The translations under genes and the position numbers were made by a program. The notes under the pieces are model-generated. The model did not search any database, was not told the origin of the DNA, and saw only the letters and a list, made by a program, of their open reading frames with translations. 46,432 nucleotides of DNA from Vibrio ordalii ATCC 33509 (GTDB lineage Bacteria > Pseudomonadota > Gammaproteobacteria > Enterobacterales > Vibrionaceae): contig AEZC01000106.1 of NCBI GenBank assembly GCA_000257205.1, forward strand, positions 1 to 46,432, in the 5' to 3' direction. How positions within the stretch are numbered: position 1 is the first letter of the stretch; each line of letters starts with the position of its first letter. This document shows, one piece after another, positions 28,112 through 38,442 of this stretch.

Positions 28112-29596
28112 CTATGCAGTTTCTGTGACTGCTTTCGGTTTTTCTTCATCGGTAAGTTCGATGTCGCCTTTACCTTTGGAGATTCTAATTACATATATGG
28201 TTACGGACAGTGAGAACAAAATACCGGCAATGGTTGATGCTTGCATCGGTAAGCCGAAGCCTAATGCACTGTTATTAAGAATAAATGTGGCGCAAACCGT
28301 GGTCATAAACATCGCGGGTATAGTCGCAATCCAATGCAGTTTGTTGTGGCGTAGTAAATAGGCGGAAGCGGTCCAAAGCATCATTACTGCTGTGGTTTGG
28401 TTGGCAAAACCGAAGTAGCGCCAAATAATAGCGAAATCCACTTGAGTGAGAATGGCACCCAAAACAAACAGCGGCAGTGCCATGAACAAGCGATTACGCA
28501 GCGTTTTTTGTTCCATATTGAAATATTCAGCCAAGATCAAACGGCTAGAGCGAAATGCAGTGTCGCCTGAGGTGATCGGTAGGATAACCACACCCAAGAA
28601 GGCAATGATGCCGCCAAACACACCTAATAAGCCAAAGGATGCGCTGTACACAACGTTACCTGGGCCGCCGTTTTTCACTGCTTCTGATAATCCTTCCAAT
28701 GAGCCAAAGAAAGAGAGTGCAATCGCACACCAGATAAGTGCGATAATGCCTTCACCAATCATCGCACCGTAAAATACGAAGCGGCCATTTTTTTCGTTTT
28801 CCATACAGCGAGCCATCAATGGCGACTGAGTTGCATGGAAACCAGAGATAGCACCGCAAGCAATCGTGATAAAGAGCGCTGGCCAAAGTGGTAGGTCGTT
28901 CTGGTTCATGTTGCTGAACATGTCGCTCATTTCAAAACCGCCCATCACAGTGTGTTCACTGGAAAGCGCAATCGCGGTCATTAAGCCAACCGACATAAAG
29001 ATCAACAATGCGCCGAACAGTGGGTAGAAGCGGCCGATGATTTTATCGACAGGAACGATGGTGGCAAGAATGTAGTAAGCGAAAATGATCACCACCATTG
29101 AGGTCATGCTCACCGTTAGACTTGTTTGCTCGTTAATCAGATTGGTGATCATCCCCGCAGGCGCTGAAACGAAAACAACCCCCACAAGCAGTAACAGTAC
29201 AATGGCAAAAATGTTCATAAAATGTTTGGCGCCATTGCCTAGGTAACGACCAGTAATGGTGGGCACTGAAGCGCCGCCATTGCGTACCGACAACATGCCT
29301 GAAAAATAGTCATGTACGGCACCAGCAAAAATACAGCCGACGACAATCCACAGCATCGCCGCAGGACCATAGAGTGCGCCCATGATTGGGCCGAAAATTG
29401 GGCCTACACCAGCAATATTAAGTAATTGTACCAAGTAGACTTTTTTGGTCGACATGGGAACATAGTCCACGCCATCACTCATGGTGTGGGCGGGTGTTTT
29501 ACGGTTCTCGTTAATTCCAAATATTTTTTCTACAAAAGCGCCGTAGATAAAGTATCCGGCCAGTAGGGCTGCGACACAGGTAAGAAACCACATCAT
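28112..29596 (-). CDS. CstA-family pyruvate/peptide transporter (BtsT-like)
   Basis: A 494-residue inner membrane protein of the carbon starvation CstA family, with about 15 hydrophobic segments. Family blocks include LLNIAGVGPIFGPIMGALYGP (near 58), GAISGFHATQSPLM (near 253) and SGDTAFRSSRLILAE (near 348). This short form resembles E. coli BtsT (YjiY), a pyruvate:proton symporter, but is shorter than E. coli CstA (701). Three direct repeats 80-127 bases upstream match the binding motif of the BtsR LytTR regulator, and a BtsS/BtsR-like pair lies 4 kb away. This supports a role in pyruvate uptake under that system. Substrate is inferred from family and context. Confidence 0.88.
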   Translation of the reverse strand: MMWFLTCVAALLAGYFIYGAFVEKIFGINENRKTPAHTMSDGVDYVPMSTKKVYLVQLLNIAGVGPIFGPIMGALYGPAAMLWIVVGCIFAGAVHDYFSGMLSVRNGGASVPTITGRYLGNGAKHFMNIFAIVLLLLVGVVFVSAPAGMITNLINEQTSLTVSMTSMVVIIFAYYILATIVPVDKIIGRFYPLFGALLIFMSVGLMTAIALSSEHTVMGGFEMSDMFSNMNQNDLPLWPALFITIACGAISGFHATQSPLMARCMENEKNGRFVFYGAMIGEGIIALIWCAIALSFFGSLEGLSEAVKNGGPGNVVYSASFGLLGVFGGIIAFLGVVILPITSGDTAFRSSRLILAEYFNMEQKTLRNRLFMALPLFVLGAILTQVDFAIIWRYFGFANQTTAVMMLWTASAYLLRHNKLHWIATIPAMFMTTVCATFILNNSALGFGLPMQASTIAGILFSLSVTIYVIRISKGKGDIELTDEEKPKAVTETA

Positions 29597-29675
29597 AGCA
29601 ATTGTCCTTTATGAATGAATTAAGCTCACTGTGGATAATAAAGGGCTCTGTGACGAGAAACATCTGCTTTTCCAG

Positions 29676-29723
29676 TGAGCGGCACTATAGCCAGTTAAGT
29701 GGCTATTTCACACAATAAGTGGT
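29676..29723 (-). promoter_or_regulatory. Three direct repeats, candidate BtsR/LytTR operator of the cstA-type gene
   Basis: Plus-strand octamers TGAGCGGC (29676-29683), TAAGTGGC (29696-29703) and TAAGTGGT (29716-29723) recur at exactly 20 bases with 12-base spacers. In the direction of the gene they read ACCACTTA, GCCACTTA and GCCGCTCA. The E. coli BtsR motif is ACC(G/A)CT(C/T)A as a spaced direct repeat. They lie 80-127 bases upstream of the start. Confidence 0.75.
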
Positions 29724-29839
29724 TTAGGGCTCGTCTCATCATCTGGATCAATAATGCTTTGCTGCTGGGAGGCAATGAGTGGCATCTTACAAGCAATCTG
29801 CTAGGCTAATCGAATGAAAATAAGAACTTAAGGACAACA

Positions 29840-30181
29840 ATGAAAAAGTTAAGTGTACTGTGCGCTGCTATATTGATGGTTGGGTGTGCGGCCTCTGATG
29901 CTGAATTAGCGCAAAACGGAGATTGGCAACAAATTGGTTACCAAGATGGAGTCACCGGCCACGCTGAGCGCAGCTATAAAAAGCTTTCTGAGCTGGGTTC
30001 GGTGCAACAAGCCGATTACGAAGCGGGATACGTTAAAGGGCTAAGCGAGTATTGTAACCCCCATTTCGCTTATCAAATGGGGTTGTCAGGCCAATATTAT
30101 GAAGGTGTCTGCGAAGGCACCGAACAAGCACAGCGCTTTCGCATGGAATGGCAGCGGGGTTGGAATGAGTTTTCTAACTGA
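29840..30181 (+). CDS. Small lipoprotein, DUF2799-like
   Basis: A 113-residue protein with a lipoprotein signal peptide: MKKLSVLCAAILMVGC, with Cys16 as the lipidation site (lipobox MVGC). The mature part has repeated short Gly-containing turns (GYQDGVTGH, YEAGYVKGLSEYC, YQMGLSGQYYEGVC) resembling DUF2799 proteins. No catalytic motif is visible. Residues after the lipidated Cys are AAS, without Asp at position +2, so outer membrane sorting is expected. The ATG 29840 has AAGGAC upstream. It stands alone between the divergent transporter gene and the convergent murQ; function is unknown. Confidence 0.8.
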   Translation: MKKLSVLCAAILMVGCAASDAELAQNGDWQQIGYQDGVTGHAERSYKKLSELGSVQQADYEAGYVKGLSEYCNPHFAYQMGLSGQYYEGVCEGTEQAQRFRMEWQRGWNEFSN

Positions 30182-30191
30182 CTTTTTGATT

Positions 30192-30211
30192 GAGAGCCGC
30201 TAGCGGCTCTC
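30192..30211 (+). terminator. Palindromic hairpin after the lipoprotein gene
   Basis: GAGAGCCGCTAGCGGCTCTC is a perfect 20-base palindrome ending at the last base before the murQ stop codon. The T tract after it (TTATT) is short, so it is a modest terminator for the lipoprotein gene. Confidence 0.65.
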
Positions 30212-31141
<930 letters not shown>

Positions 31142-31144
31142 TTA

Positions 31145-32257
31145 TTAATGAGTAAAATAGACCACACCCAACGAAGCGAGAGCGCTTGCTCCGGTTACTT
31201 CTGGTAGATTGCTGGGTAAATTATGCAGACGACGTTGAGCAAGCCAAGCAAAAGCCATTGCTTCCATGTAGTCACTATCCACCCCTTTATCGCTGGTGGG
31301 CATGATGCGCCAGTGTGCTAAATGGGCCTGCAGACGTTCAACCAATAGCGGGTTACGGGCGCCGCCCCCACACAGCAGCAATTCCGGCGCTGGCCCACAT
31401 TGGTAGTGTGCGACTTGCGTGGCGATGGTGAGTGCTGTGTATTCACAGAGTGTACGTTGAACATCTTCTGCTGCTAACGAAAACTCAGCCAGTATCTGCT
31501 GAAGCCAAGGGAGATTAAACAGCTCGCGGCCCGTACTTTTCGGTGCATTCAACGCAAGGTACGGCTCTTGATTGAGACGTTCGAGTAGTGGCTGATGCAC
31601 CTTTCCCGATCTCGCCCACATGCCATTATCATCAAACTTATGGCCTGTCTGTTCAAAGCACCACGCATCCATCAACATATTGCCCGGGCCCGTATCGTAG
31701 CCTAATACTTTTTGCTGCGGCCGCAGTACCGAAATATTAGCGATGCCGCCAATATTGAGTACTACAACTCTCGAATCGATTGATTTGAAAATGGTGTCGT
31801 GAAATGCAGGGACTAATGGAGCTCCTTGGCCGCCGAGCGCCATATCTTTGCGCCGAAAATCAGCCACCGTGTCGATGCCAGTTTTGCTGCTGATAATATT
31901 GGCATCACCGAGTTGCATCGTAAAAGGCGTATTGCCGTTGGGTTGATGAAAAACCGTTTGGCCATGGCAGCCAATCGCGCGAATATCGCACGCTTGATAG
32001 CCTGATTGAGCCAGTAAAGCAATGACTGCATCTGCAAACAGATGGCCGAGCAAGTGGTCTAACTCGCCAATCTCTTGCACATTGGTTGATTGCCCAATAC
32101 AGACATTCAGCAAACGCTGTTTGAGATCTTCTGGCATTGGGAAATCAGCGTGAGCCAATAAACGAATTTGGTTGCCATCCATTTCGACCAGCGCTGTATC
32201 GACACCATCCATGCTGGTGCCAGACATCACACCAATGTAGCGTTCAATGCTCTTCAT
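31145..32257 (-). CDS. anmK: Anhydro-N-acetylmuramic acid kinase AnmK
   Basis: Phosphorylates 1,6-anhydro-MurNAc from recycled cell wall to MurNAc-6-phosphate. The 370-residue ASKHA-fold kinase begins MKSIERYIGVMSGTSMDGVD, containing the family ATP-binding GTSMDG loop. It has GCHGQTVFH (near 91) and NIGGIANIS (near 171), all AnmK signatures. I chose ATG 32257, with GGAG nine bases upstream, over the longer frame to 32305. It is divergent from nagZ, with about 98 bases between the starts. Confidence 0.95.
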   Translation of the reverse strand: MKSIERYIGVMSGTSMDGVDTALVEMDGNQIRLLAHADFPMPEDLKQRLLNVCIGQSTNVQEIGELDHLLGHLFADAVIALLAQSGYQACDIRAIGCHGQTVFHQPNGNTPFTMQLGDANIISSKTGIDTVADFRRKDMALGGQGAPLVPAFHDTIFKSIDSRVVVLNIGGIANISVLRPQQKVLGYDTGPGNMLMDAWCFEQTGHKFDDNGMWARSGKVHQPLLERLNQEPYLALNAPKSTGRELFNLPWLQQILAEFSLAAEDVQRTLCEYTALTIATQVAHYQCGPAPELLLCGGGARNPLLVERLQAHLAHWRIMPTSDKGVDSDYMEAMAFAWLAQRRLHNLPSNLPEVTGASALASLGVVYFTH

Positions 32258-32355
32258 TCGCTTCTCCTTCAACTCGAAAACAAAATCATTGTAATAGAAA
32301 TTCAAAGCGAATAACCTCGTTAAATTAACTGTTTAAGTAAATTTTTGGAGTGAGC

Positions 32356-33342
32356 ATGGGACCGTTGTGGCTAGATGTGGCAGGCTGTGAATTGAGCGTT
32401 GAAGACAACGAGATTCTTGAGCATCCGACTGTCGGCGGGGTCATTCTTTTTGCGCGTAATTATCACGATAACGCGCAGTTGCTTGCGCTTAATAAAGCGA
32501 TTCGCCACGCAGCAAAACGTCCGATTTTAATTGGTGTTGATCAAGAAGGTGGGCGAGTACAACGTTTTCGTGATGGGTTTTCGCTGATCCCCGCCGCGCA
32601 GCAGTATGCCAAGCAGAATAATGGTGAAGCATTAGCTCGCCAAGGCGGCTGGCTGATGGCGGCGGAGTTGATTGCTCATGATATTGATCTCAGTTTTGCT
32701 CCTGTGCTGGATAAAGGTCATGCGTGTAAAGCGATTGGTAATCGTGCTTTTGGTGATGATGTACAGAGCATCATTCGCCACAGTTCAGCCTATATGCAAG
32801 GCATGAAAGAGGCTGGCATGGCAACAACAGGTAAACACTTTCCCGGTCACGGCGGGGTAATCGCTGACTCGCATCTTGAGACGCCCTATGATGAGCGCAG
32901 CACTGTGATGGAAGAAGACATGGCGATATTCAAAGCGCAGATTGAAGCTGGAGTGCTCGATGCCATGATGCCTGCGCATGTGATTTATCCTCACTATGAT
33001 GATCAACCGGCCAGCGGCTCTGGGTTTTGGTTGAAGCAAGTACTTCGTCAGCAGTTAGGCTTTAAAGGATTAGTCTTTTCTGATGATTTAACAATGGAAG
33101 GGGCATCTGTCATGGGCGGTCCTGCCGAGCGCGCGCATCAATCGTTAGCCGCTGGATGTGACATGATTTTAGTGTGCAATCAACGCGCAGCTCAAATTGA
33201 AGTATTGGATAATTTGCCGATTTTGGACGTGCCAGCGGCCGAGTCTCTTCTCAAACGCCGTGCTTTTAATCTGTCTCAACTGCAAAGTACTGAACAGTGG
33301 AAACAAGCTTCAGAAGCGATGAAACGACTGCTTGGTGAGTAA
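32356..33342 (+). CDS. nagZ: Beta-N-acetylhexosaminidase NagZ
   Basis: Cytoplasmic GH3 glucosaminidase that removes GlcNAc from anhydromuropeptides during recycling; its products can induce AmpC in species that have it. The 328-residue protein shows [12 protein letters not shown] (near 63), [14 protein letters not shown] (near 161) with the catalytic His/Asp dyad, and the nucleophile Asp in [11 protein letters not shown] (near 245). I chose ATG 32356 ([10 protein letters not shown]), with GGAG nine bases upstream, over GTG 32350. With anmK and murQ opposite, three successive recycling steps sit together. Confidence 0.95.
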   Translation: MGPLWLDVAGCELSVEDNEILEHPTVGGVILFARNYHDNAQLLALNKAIRHAAKRPILIGVDQEGGRVQRFRDGFSLIPAAQQYAKQNNGEALARQGGWLMAAELIAHDIDLSFAPVLDKGHACKAIGNRAFGDDVQSIIRHSSAYMQGMKEAGMATTGKHFPGHGGVIADSHLETPYDERSTVMEEDMAIFKAQIEAGVLDAMMPAHVIYPHYDDQPASGSGFWLKQVLRQQLGFKGLVFSDDLTMEGASVMGGPAERAHQSLAAGCDMILVCNQRAAQIEVLDNLPILDVPAAESLLKRRAFNLSQLQSTEQWKQASEAMKRLLGE

Positions 33343-33375
33343 AAAAATGGCGCTACGCGTCAGAGCTTCAGCGCC
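33341..33375 (-). terminator. Terminator of the btsS-btsR-like operon
   Basis: On the minus strand GGCGCT (33375-33370) pairs with AGCGCC (33354-33349), followed by a run of seven T. The complementary A run overlaps the nagZ stop codon. Confidence 0.65.
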
Positions 33376-33396
33376 GTTATTTCCTATTCGTTGCGG

Positions 33397-34114
33397 TTAG
33401 TGAAAACCTAGAACTTCTTTTAAATTTTTCAGATAACGTCGGCTGACGGGCACTTTGTGATTGCTAAGGGTGATGATTTCCGCCAGCCCATTGTCCAATA
33501 ATTTGATCTCTTTAATGGCCTTAGTGTTGATTAGATACTGGCGGTGACAGCGAACCAGTGCGGTTCTTTCTTCCAAAATTTTGAGCGTTAATTGGCTGGT
33601 GGCTCGTTGTAAATTGGTTTGCACATGAACACCACTGATGTCGCTCAAAGCAAACTCGATATCTTGGGTGGCAATGATCACAATCCGATTTAATCCAATG
33701 CAAGGAACTTGATCTAACCCTGCAGGCGATAAAATCGAAAAATCCTGCTTTTTTTGCCCTTGGCGAATTAAGCGTTGCAGTGTTTTCTTTAAGCGCTCGG
33801 GGTCAACCGGCTTGAGTAGGTAATCAAACGCATTTTCCTCAAACGCTTGCAGCGCATACTGATCATAAGCGGTGACAAACACCACATTGGGCATCGTATC
33901 TGGGTCAAGCATCCCTAGCAACTCAATACCAGTAACTTGTGGCATTTGGATGTCGAGAAACACCACGTCTGGCTTTAGCTGATTGATTTTTTTTAACCCT
34001 TTCGATCGCATTACTGGCGTGACCAACCACATCAACATCACCCGTCTCTTCTAGCAGCTCACTCAGTTCTTCCCGAGCAAGTAATTCGTCATCAATAACC
34101 AGTGCCGATAACAT
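33397..34114 (-). pseudogene. LytTR response regulator (BtsR-like), single-base frameshift
   Basis: Response regulator with an N-terminal receiver domain and C-terminal LytTR DNA-binding domain. The first part, MLSALVIDDELLAREELSELL, starts at ATG 34114 and includes acidic residues at 9-10. The frame breaks near 33986-34002. Removing one base from the A-rich stretch restores (G/R)(L/V)KKINQLKPDVVFLDIQMP, with the phosphorylated Asp, and the rest to 33397, including CHRQYLINTKAI and VPVSRRYLK. The repaired protein is 238 residues, as for E. coli BtsR (239). As sequenced, no complete product is made. It follows the sensor kinase by nine bases. Sequencing error or real loss cannot be told apart here. 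Confidence 0.85.
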
Positions 34115-34123
34115 GTTATTCCC

Positions 34124-35803
34124 TTAGTAAAATCCTTGATGAGGAATGAGAAAGCTCATCCGTGTGTATTGATTAGCCAATACTTCCGTTTTTAGTGCGG
34201 CTTGTTCACCAAATTTATTGGTTAAGCGTTTATTGACAATCTGCATACCTAAACCATCGTAATCTTCATTCGGAGCTTGGTAACTGCCCGCATTATCTTC
34301 CACTACAATTTTGTATCCTTCCGTTTGCACTTGGCTGTAGATTCGTACCCGCCCGCCTTCTAACAAGTTAGAGGTGCCATGTTTTATCGCATTTTCTACC
34401 AGTGGTTGTAGGGTAAAACTGGGTACGTTGCGTTCAAGCAGTAATGCATCATCGATGGCGATATCCACTTCAAGGCGATCGGCAAAACGCGCTTGCTCTA
34501 TGGTTAAGTAAGCTTTGACATGTGCTAACTCTTCTTTAAGAGTTACTGTCTCAATATTTTGTTTGAGGTTACTACGAAAGAAGTGCGAAAGATGCTGGAT
34601 AAGTTCTCGCGCTTTGTCGGGATCACGGCGGGTGATGGCACTAATGGTATTGAGCGCATTAAACAGAAAGTGAGGGTTGACTTGAGCATGCAGCAGTTTT
34701 ATCTCGGCACGGGAAAGTAGCATCTGTTTTTGTTGGTATTCACCGTACAGAATTTGGCTTGACAGTAATTGTGCAATCCCTTCCGCCATTGACATGTTAA
34801 TGGTTGAAAAAAGCTTACGTTTCGGCTCGTACAGCTTTATGGTTCCAATTACGCGATCACCTGCTCTAAGTGGAATGATTAACGCTGAACCGAGTTTGCA
34901 GCTTTTAGAAAGTGAGCATTGATAAGGGGAATCTTTTCCGTCGAGGTAAATAATGCGGTTTTTGGTGATCGCATCCAATGTACTTTGTGATGAGATGGGT
35001 GTATTGGGTTTGTGGTGGTCATCACCGATACCGATAAACGCGAGTATTTTTTCTCTATCGGTAATGGATACCGCGCCTACGTTGGTCATTTCATAAACAA
35101 TTCGAGCCACTTTGCCTGCATTGTGTGGATTAAAACCGTTGGCCAAAATGCCAACTGAACGCTCAGCAATATTCAGTGCGCGACGAGAAAAGGTGGCGGA
35201 GTACTCTTCAAAAATGGTTTTTCTGTCTTGTAAAATGCTCATGAACAGCGCCGCACCGACTGAGTTAGCGATGATCATGGGCGCGGCGATGGTCGAGACT
35301 AAGGCGTATGCATCAACAAACGGTTTAGCGACTAACAAAATCACCAACATTTGCACTATTTCAGCAAACAGTGTTACGGCAAAGACAATGCTGGGGCTAA
35401 ACAGGAGTTGTCCTTTGCCCTTTCTCAGTAAATAGGTGTGCAGCAATCCACCAATCAAACCTTCTGCAGTGGTTGAAATGGCGCATGCCACATCGGTAAA
35501 ACCGCCTAAAGTGTAGCGATGCATACCGCCAGTAAACCCAACCGCAAAGCCCACAATATGGCCACCAAATAACCCACCCATGACGGCACCTATTGCCCGC
35601 GTATTGGCAATCGCATCGTTGATCTGCAAACCAAAATAGGTGCCCATGATGCAAAAGAGGGAAAACAAAACATAGGTACTGATTTTGTGGCTAATTCGAC
35701 TGGAAATGTTAAGCAGCGGTAAGAAAATGGGTGTTTTACTCAACATATAAGCGAGAACGAGGTAAACACACATCTGTTGCAGTAAGGAAAGAATTAAATC
35801 CAT
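34124..35803 (-). CDS. LytS/BtsS-like sensor histidine kinase
   Basis: A 559-residue membrane histidine kinase. It has 5-6 transmembrane helices of the 5TM-Lyt type (about 1-190, with NTRAIGAVMGGLFGG and GGMHRYTLGGFTDVACAIST), a GAF domain (about 215-345), and a LytS-type kinase core. The phosphoacceptor is in LLHAQVNPHFLFNALNTIS (near 371), and the ATP-binding N box is LQPLVENAIKHG. It is most like E. coli BtsS (561 residues), a high-affinity pyruvate sensor. I chose ATG 35803 (MDLILSLLQQM) over the upstream extension. The regulator gene lies nine bases downstream, and the predicted target is the transporter at 28112. Confidence 0.9.
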   Translation of the reverse strand: MDLILSLLQQMCVYLVLAYMLSKTPIFLPLLNISSRISHKISTYVLFSLFCIMGTYFGLQINDAIANTRAIGAVMGGLFGGHIVGFAVGFTGGMHRYTLGGFTDVACAISTTAEGLIGGLLHTYLLRKGKGQLLFSPSIVFAVTLFAEIVQMLVILLVAKPFVDAYALVSTIAAPMIIANSVGAALFMSILQDRKTIFEEYSATFSRRALNIAERSVGILANGFNPHNAGKVARIVYEMTNVGAVSITDREKILAFIGIGDDHHKPNTPISSQSTLDAITKNRIIYLDGKDSPYQCSLSKSCKLGSALIIPLRAGDRVIGTIKLYEPKRKLFSTINMSMAEGIAQLLSSQILYGEYQQKQMLLSRAEIKLLHAQVNPHFLFNALNTISAITRRDPDKARELIQHLSHFFRSNLKQNIETVTLKEELAHVKAYLTIEQARFADRLEVDIAIDDALLLERNVPSFTLQPLVENAIKHGTSNLLEGGRVRIYSQVQTEGYKIVVEDNAGSYQAPNEDYDGLGMQIVNKRLTNKFGEQAALKTEVLANQYTRMSFLIPHQGFY

Positions 35804-36044
35804 GTCAAAAACCCGTTGGTTTGGTGATCCCCTTTTCACTTGAAGCTACAGTGGTATTGGCTTTGCTCATTTTCCTAAGCGTAGAGTTTTCTATATACAT
35901 TAGGATTTATGTACGGATGGCCCGACTGTAACGCCAATCTTTTTGGGTATGATTTACGATTCATCCTCACTATTTTAGGTGAGATAGAGAGAATAAAATA
36001 CGCGTCAGCTTATATTTTTCGTTTTAAGATAAGATAAATATGTG

Positions 36045-36085
36045 TGTAATTTTATTTTTACACATGATGTTTTTTTAAATTTACA
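36045..36085 (+). promoter_or_regulatory. Adjacent strong and weak TyrR boxes upstream of aroF
   Basis: TGTAAT-N6-TTTACA at 36045-36062 matches the TyrR consensus TGTAAA-N6-TTTACA at 11 of 12 positions. Five bases later, 36068-36085 holds TGTTTT-N6-TTTACA, a weaker box. Strong-weak pairs like this occur at TyrR-controlled promoters in E. coli. They lie in the 375-base btsS-aroF gap, which otherwise shows no gene. Confidence 0.75.
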
Positions 36086-36151
36086 CTTGAAATGTTTTTA
36101 AAGCCTGTTAATTTGTCTTTTATTGGTGTTTAGGTATGCGATAAAATTTCG

Positions 36152-36169
36152 TGTAAGAAAATAATTACA
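36152..36169 (+). promoter_or_regulatory. Third TyrR box, overlapping the aroF leader
   Basis: TGTAAG-N6-ATTACA, 10 of 12 consensus positions, ending nine bases before the aroF ATG. Binding here would block transcription or early elongation. Confidence 0.65.
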
Positions 36170-36178
36170 GGTGATGAG

Positions 36179-37258
36179 ATGCAAAAAAGTGAACTAAGTA
36201 ACATTAATATCAGTGATGAGCAAGTGCTGATCACTCCGGAACAATTAAAAGCTAAGCTGCCGCTCAGTCATCAAGCTCGCCAGTTCATCCAACACTCTCG
36301 TCAGACAATTGCCAATATTATCCATAAAAAAGATCACCGTTTACTGGTGGTGTGCGGCCCTTGCTCTATTCATGATATTGATGCGGCAAAAGAGTATGCA
36401 AAGCGCCTGAAATCACTCTCAGAGCAGTTGAGCGATCAACTGTACATTGTCATGCGTGTTTACTTTGAAAAGCCGCGTACAACGGTTGGCTGGAAAGGGC
36501 TGATTAACGATCCTCATCTTGATGGCAGTTTTGATATCGAACATGGTTTACACGTTGGTCGTCAATTGTTAGTTGAGCTAGCGGAGATGGAGATCCCTCT
36601 GGCGACCGAAGCGCTTGATCCGATCAGCCCTCAATATTTAGCCGATACATTCAGTTGGGCGGCGATTGGTGCGCGCACCACGGAATCTCAAACACACCGA
36701 GAAATGGCCAGTGGTTTGTCGATGCCTATTGGGTTTAAGAATGGTACCGATGGCAATTTAGCAACGGCAATTAATGCGATGCAGGCGGCATCATCCAGCC
36801 ACCGCTTTATGGGCATTAATAGTGAAGGGCAAGTGGCCTTGCTTACCACACAAGGCAACCCAAATGGGCATGTCATTTTACGTGGCGGTAAGCAAACCAA
36901 CTACGATTCAGTGTCGGTCACCGAGTGTGAGCAAGAGATGGCAAAACATAAATTGGATGCCTCGTTAATGGTGGATTGCAGCCATGCTAATTCACGTAAA
37001 GATTACCGTCGTCAGCCGTTAGTCGCTGAAGATGTGATTCATCAAATTCGTGAAGGAAATCAGTCTATTATTGGTTTGATGATTGAAAGTCACCTCAATG
37101 AAGGTAATCAATCTTCTGACCTTCCTCGCAACGAAATGGAATACGGTGTATCGATTACGGATGCCTGTATTAATTGGTCATCAACTGAGGCACTATTACG
37201 ACATGCTCATCAAGAGCTCGTTCCGTTCTTAGAAAATCGCCTAAAAAAAGGTGAATAA
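36179..37258 (+). CDS. aroF: 3-deoxy-7-phosphoheptulonate synthase (tyrosine-sensitive type)
   Basis: DAHP synthase, first step of the shikimate pathway, joining PEP and erythrose 4-phosphate. The 359-residue class I enzyme shows [12 protein letters not shown] (near 57, metal-binding Cys), [20 protein letters not shown] (near 98-117), the [20 protein letters not shown] block (near 161), and VDCSHANS with metal and PEP ligands. The assignment to AroF (Tyr-sensitive) rests on its operon with tyrA, 11 bases downstream, and on the TyrR boxes upstream. The ATG 36179 has AGGTGA upstream. Confidence 0.93.
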   Translation: MQKSELSNINISDEQVLITPEQLKAKLPLSHQARQFIQHSRQTIANIIHKKDHRLLVVCGPCSIHDIDAAKEYAKRLKSLSEQLSDQLYIVMRVYFEKPRTTVGWKGLINDPHLDGSFDIEHGLHVGRQLLVELAEMEIPLATEALDPISPQYLADTFSWAAIGARTTESQTHREMASGLSMPIGFKNGTDGNLATAINAMQAASSSHRFMGINSEGQVALLTTQGNPNGHVILRGGKQTNYDSVSVTECEQEMAKHKLDASLMVDCSHANSRKDYRRQPLVAEDVIHQIREGNQSIIGLMIESHLNEGNQSSDLPRNEMEYGVSITDACINWSSTEALLRHAHQELVPFLENRLKKGE

Positions 37259-37269
37259 AGGGAAGTGCC

Positions 37270-38397
37270 ATGGCTGTTGAACTTAACGAATTACGTGATC
37301 AAATTGATGCTGTCGATAAACAAATGGTCGAGCTGCTTGCACGCCGATTAGCTTTGGTTGAAAAGGTGGGGGAAGTCAAGAGCCGACATGGTCTACCGAT
37401 TTATGCTCCTGATCGAGAAGCGGCGATGCTGGCTTCTCGCCGCGCTGAAGCGGAAAGAAAAGGCGTACCCCCGCAACTGATTGAAGATATTTTGCGCCGT
37501 ACTATGCGTGAATCTTATGCCAGTGAAAAGGATTCTGGCTTTAAGTGCTTAAACCCAGAGCTGCGCTCTGTGGTGATTATTGGCGGTCATGGTCAACTTG
37601 GCGGCTTATTTGGCCGTATGTTCAAACTGTCGGGCTATCAGGTGAAAGTATTAGGCAGTAAAGATTGGCACCAAGCCGATGAGATACTGCATGATGCTGG
37701 TTTGGTTGTGGTGACGGTTCCTATTCATTTAACGGTCGGTGTGATTGAAAAACTCGCTCATTTGCCTGCCGATTGTATTTTGTGCGACCTCACATCGATT
37801 AAATCTAAGCCGCTACAGGCGATGCTTAAAACACACTCTGGCCCAGTGGTTGGGTTGCACCCAATGTTTGGCCCAGATGTCCCTAGCATGGCCAAGCAAG
37901 TGATCGTCTATTGCGATGGGCGAGGAGAAGAGAGTTATCAGTGGTTGCTAAAACAGTTTTCGATATGGGGAGCGAGTTTGTGCCAGATTGATGCCGCAGA
38001 ACACGATCACGGCATGACCTTGATCCAAGCACTGCGTCACTTCACTTCGTTTGTATACGGTTTACATCTTTCTAAAGAAAATCCGAATATCCAACAATTA
38101 CTGCAGCTGAGTTCACCGATTTATCGTTTAGAACTGGCGATGGTTGGACGGCTTTTTGGTCAAGACCCTCACTTGTATGGCGATATCATTTTCTCATCGG
38201 AAGAGAACGTTGAGATGATAAAACGTTTTCATGCCTGTTTTGGCGAAGCGTTAACCTTACTTGATGGACGTGAGAAGCAAGCTTTTGTGGAAAACTTTAG
38301 CAAAGTGAGCGAATGGTTTGGCAGTTATTCACAACAATTTATGCTTGAAAGTCAAAACTTGTTAAAACAAGCGAACGATGCCATTCATCGTGCTTAA
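37270..38397 (+). CDS. tyrA: Bifunctional chorismate mutase/prephenate dehydrogenase TyrA
   Basis: Makes 4-hydroxyphenylpyruvate from chorismate on the tyrosine branch. The N-terminal AroQ chorismate mutase (about 1-90) has [23 protein letters not shown]. It is followed by a NAD-binding dehydrogenase with [20 protein letters not shown] (near 98) and [17 protein letters not shown] (near 196), where the catalytic His lies. The length of 375 matches E. coli TyrA (373). It is in an operon with aroF, as in E. coli, so tyrosine and TyrR should control both. Confidence 0.95.
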   Translation: MAVELNELRDQIDAVDKQMVELLARRLALVEKVGEVKSRHGLPIYAPDREAAMLASRRAEAERKGVPPQLIEDILRRTMRESYASEKDSGFKCLNPELRSVVIIGGHGQLGGLFGRMFKLSGYQVKVLGSKDWHQADEILHDAGLVVVTVPIHLTVGVIEKLAHLPADCILCDLTSIKSKPLQAMLKTHSGPVVGLHPMFGPDVPSMAKQVIVYCDGRGEESYQWLLKQFSIWGASLCQIDAAEHDHGMTLIQALRHFTSFVYGLHLSKENPNIQQLLQLSSPIYRLELAMVGRLFGQDPHLYGDIIFSSEENVEMIKRFHACFGEALTLLDGREKQAFVENFSKVSEWFGSYSQQFMLESQNLLKQANDAIHRA

Positions 38398-38442
38398 GGC
38401 TGTCTGAACGGCGAGTGCGGTGGTTGTGAATATGGCCGCCGC

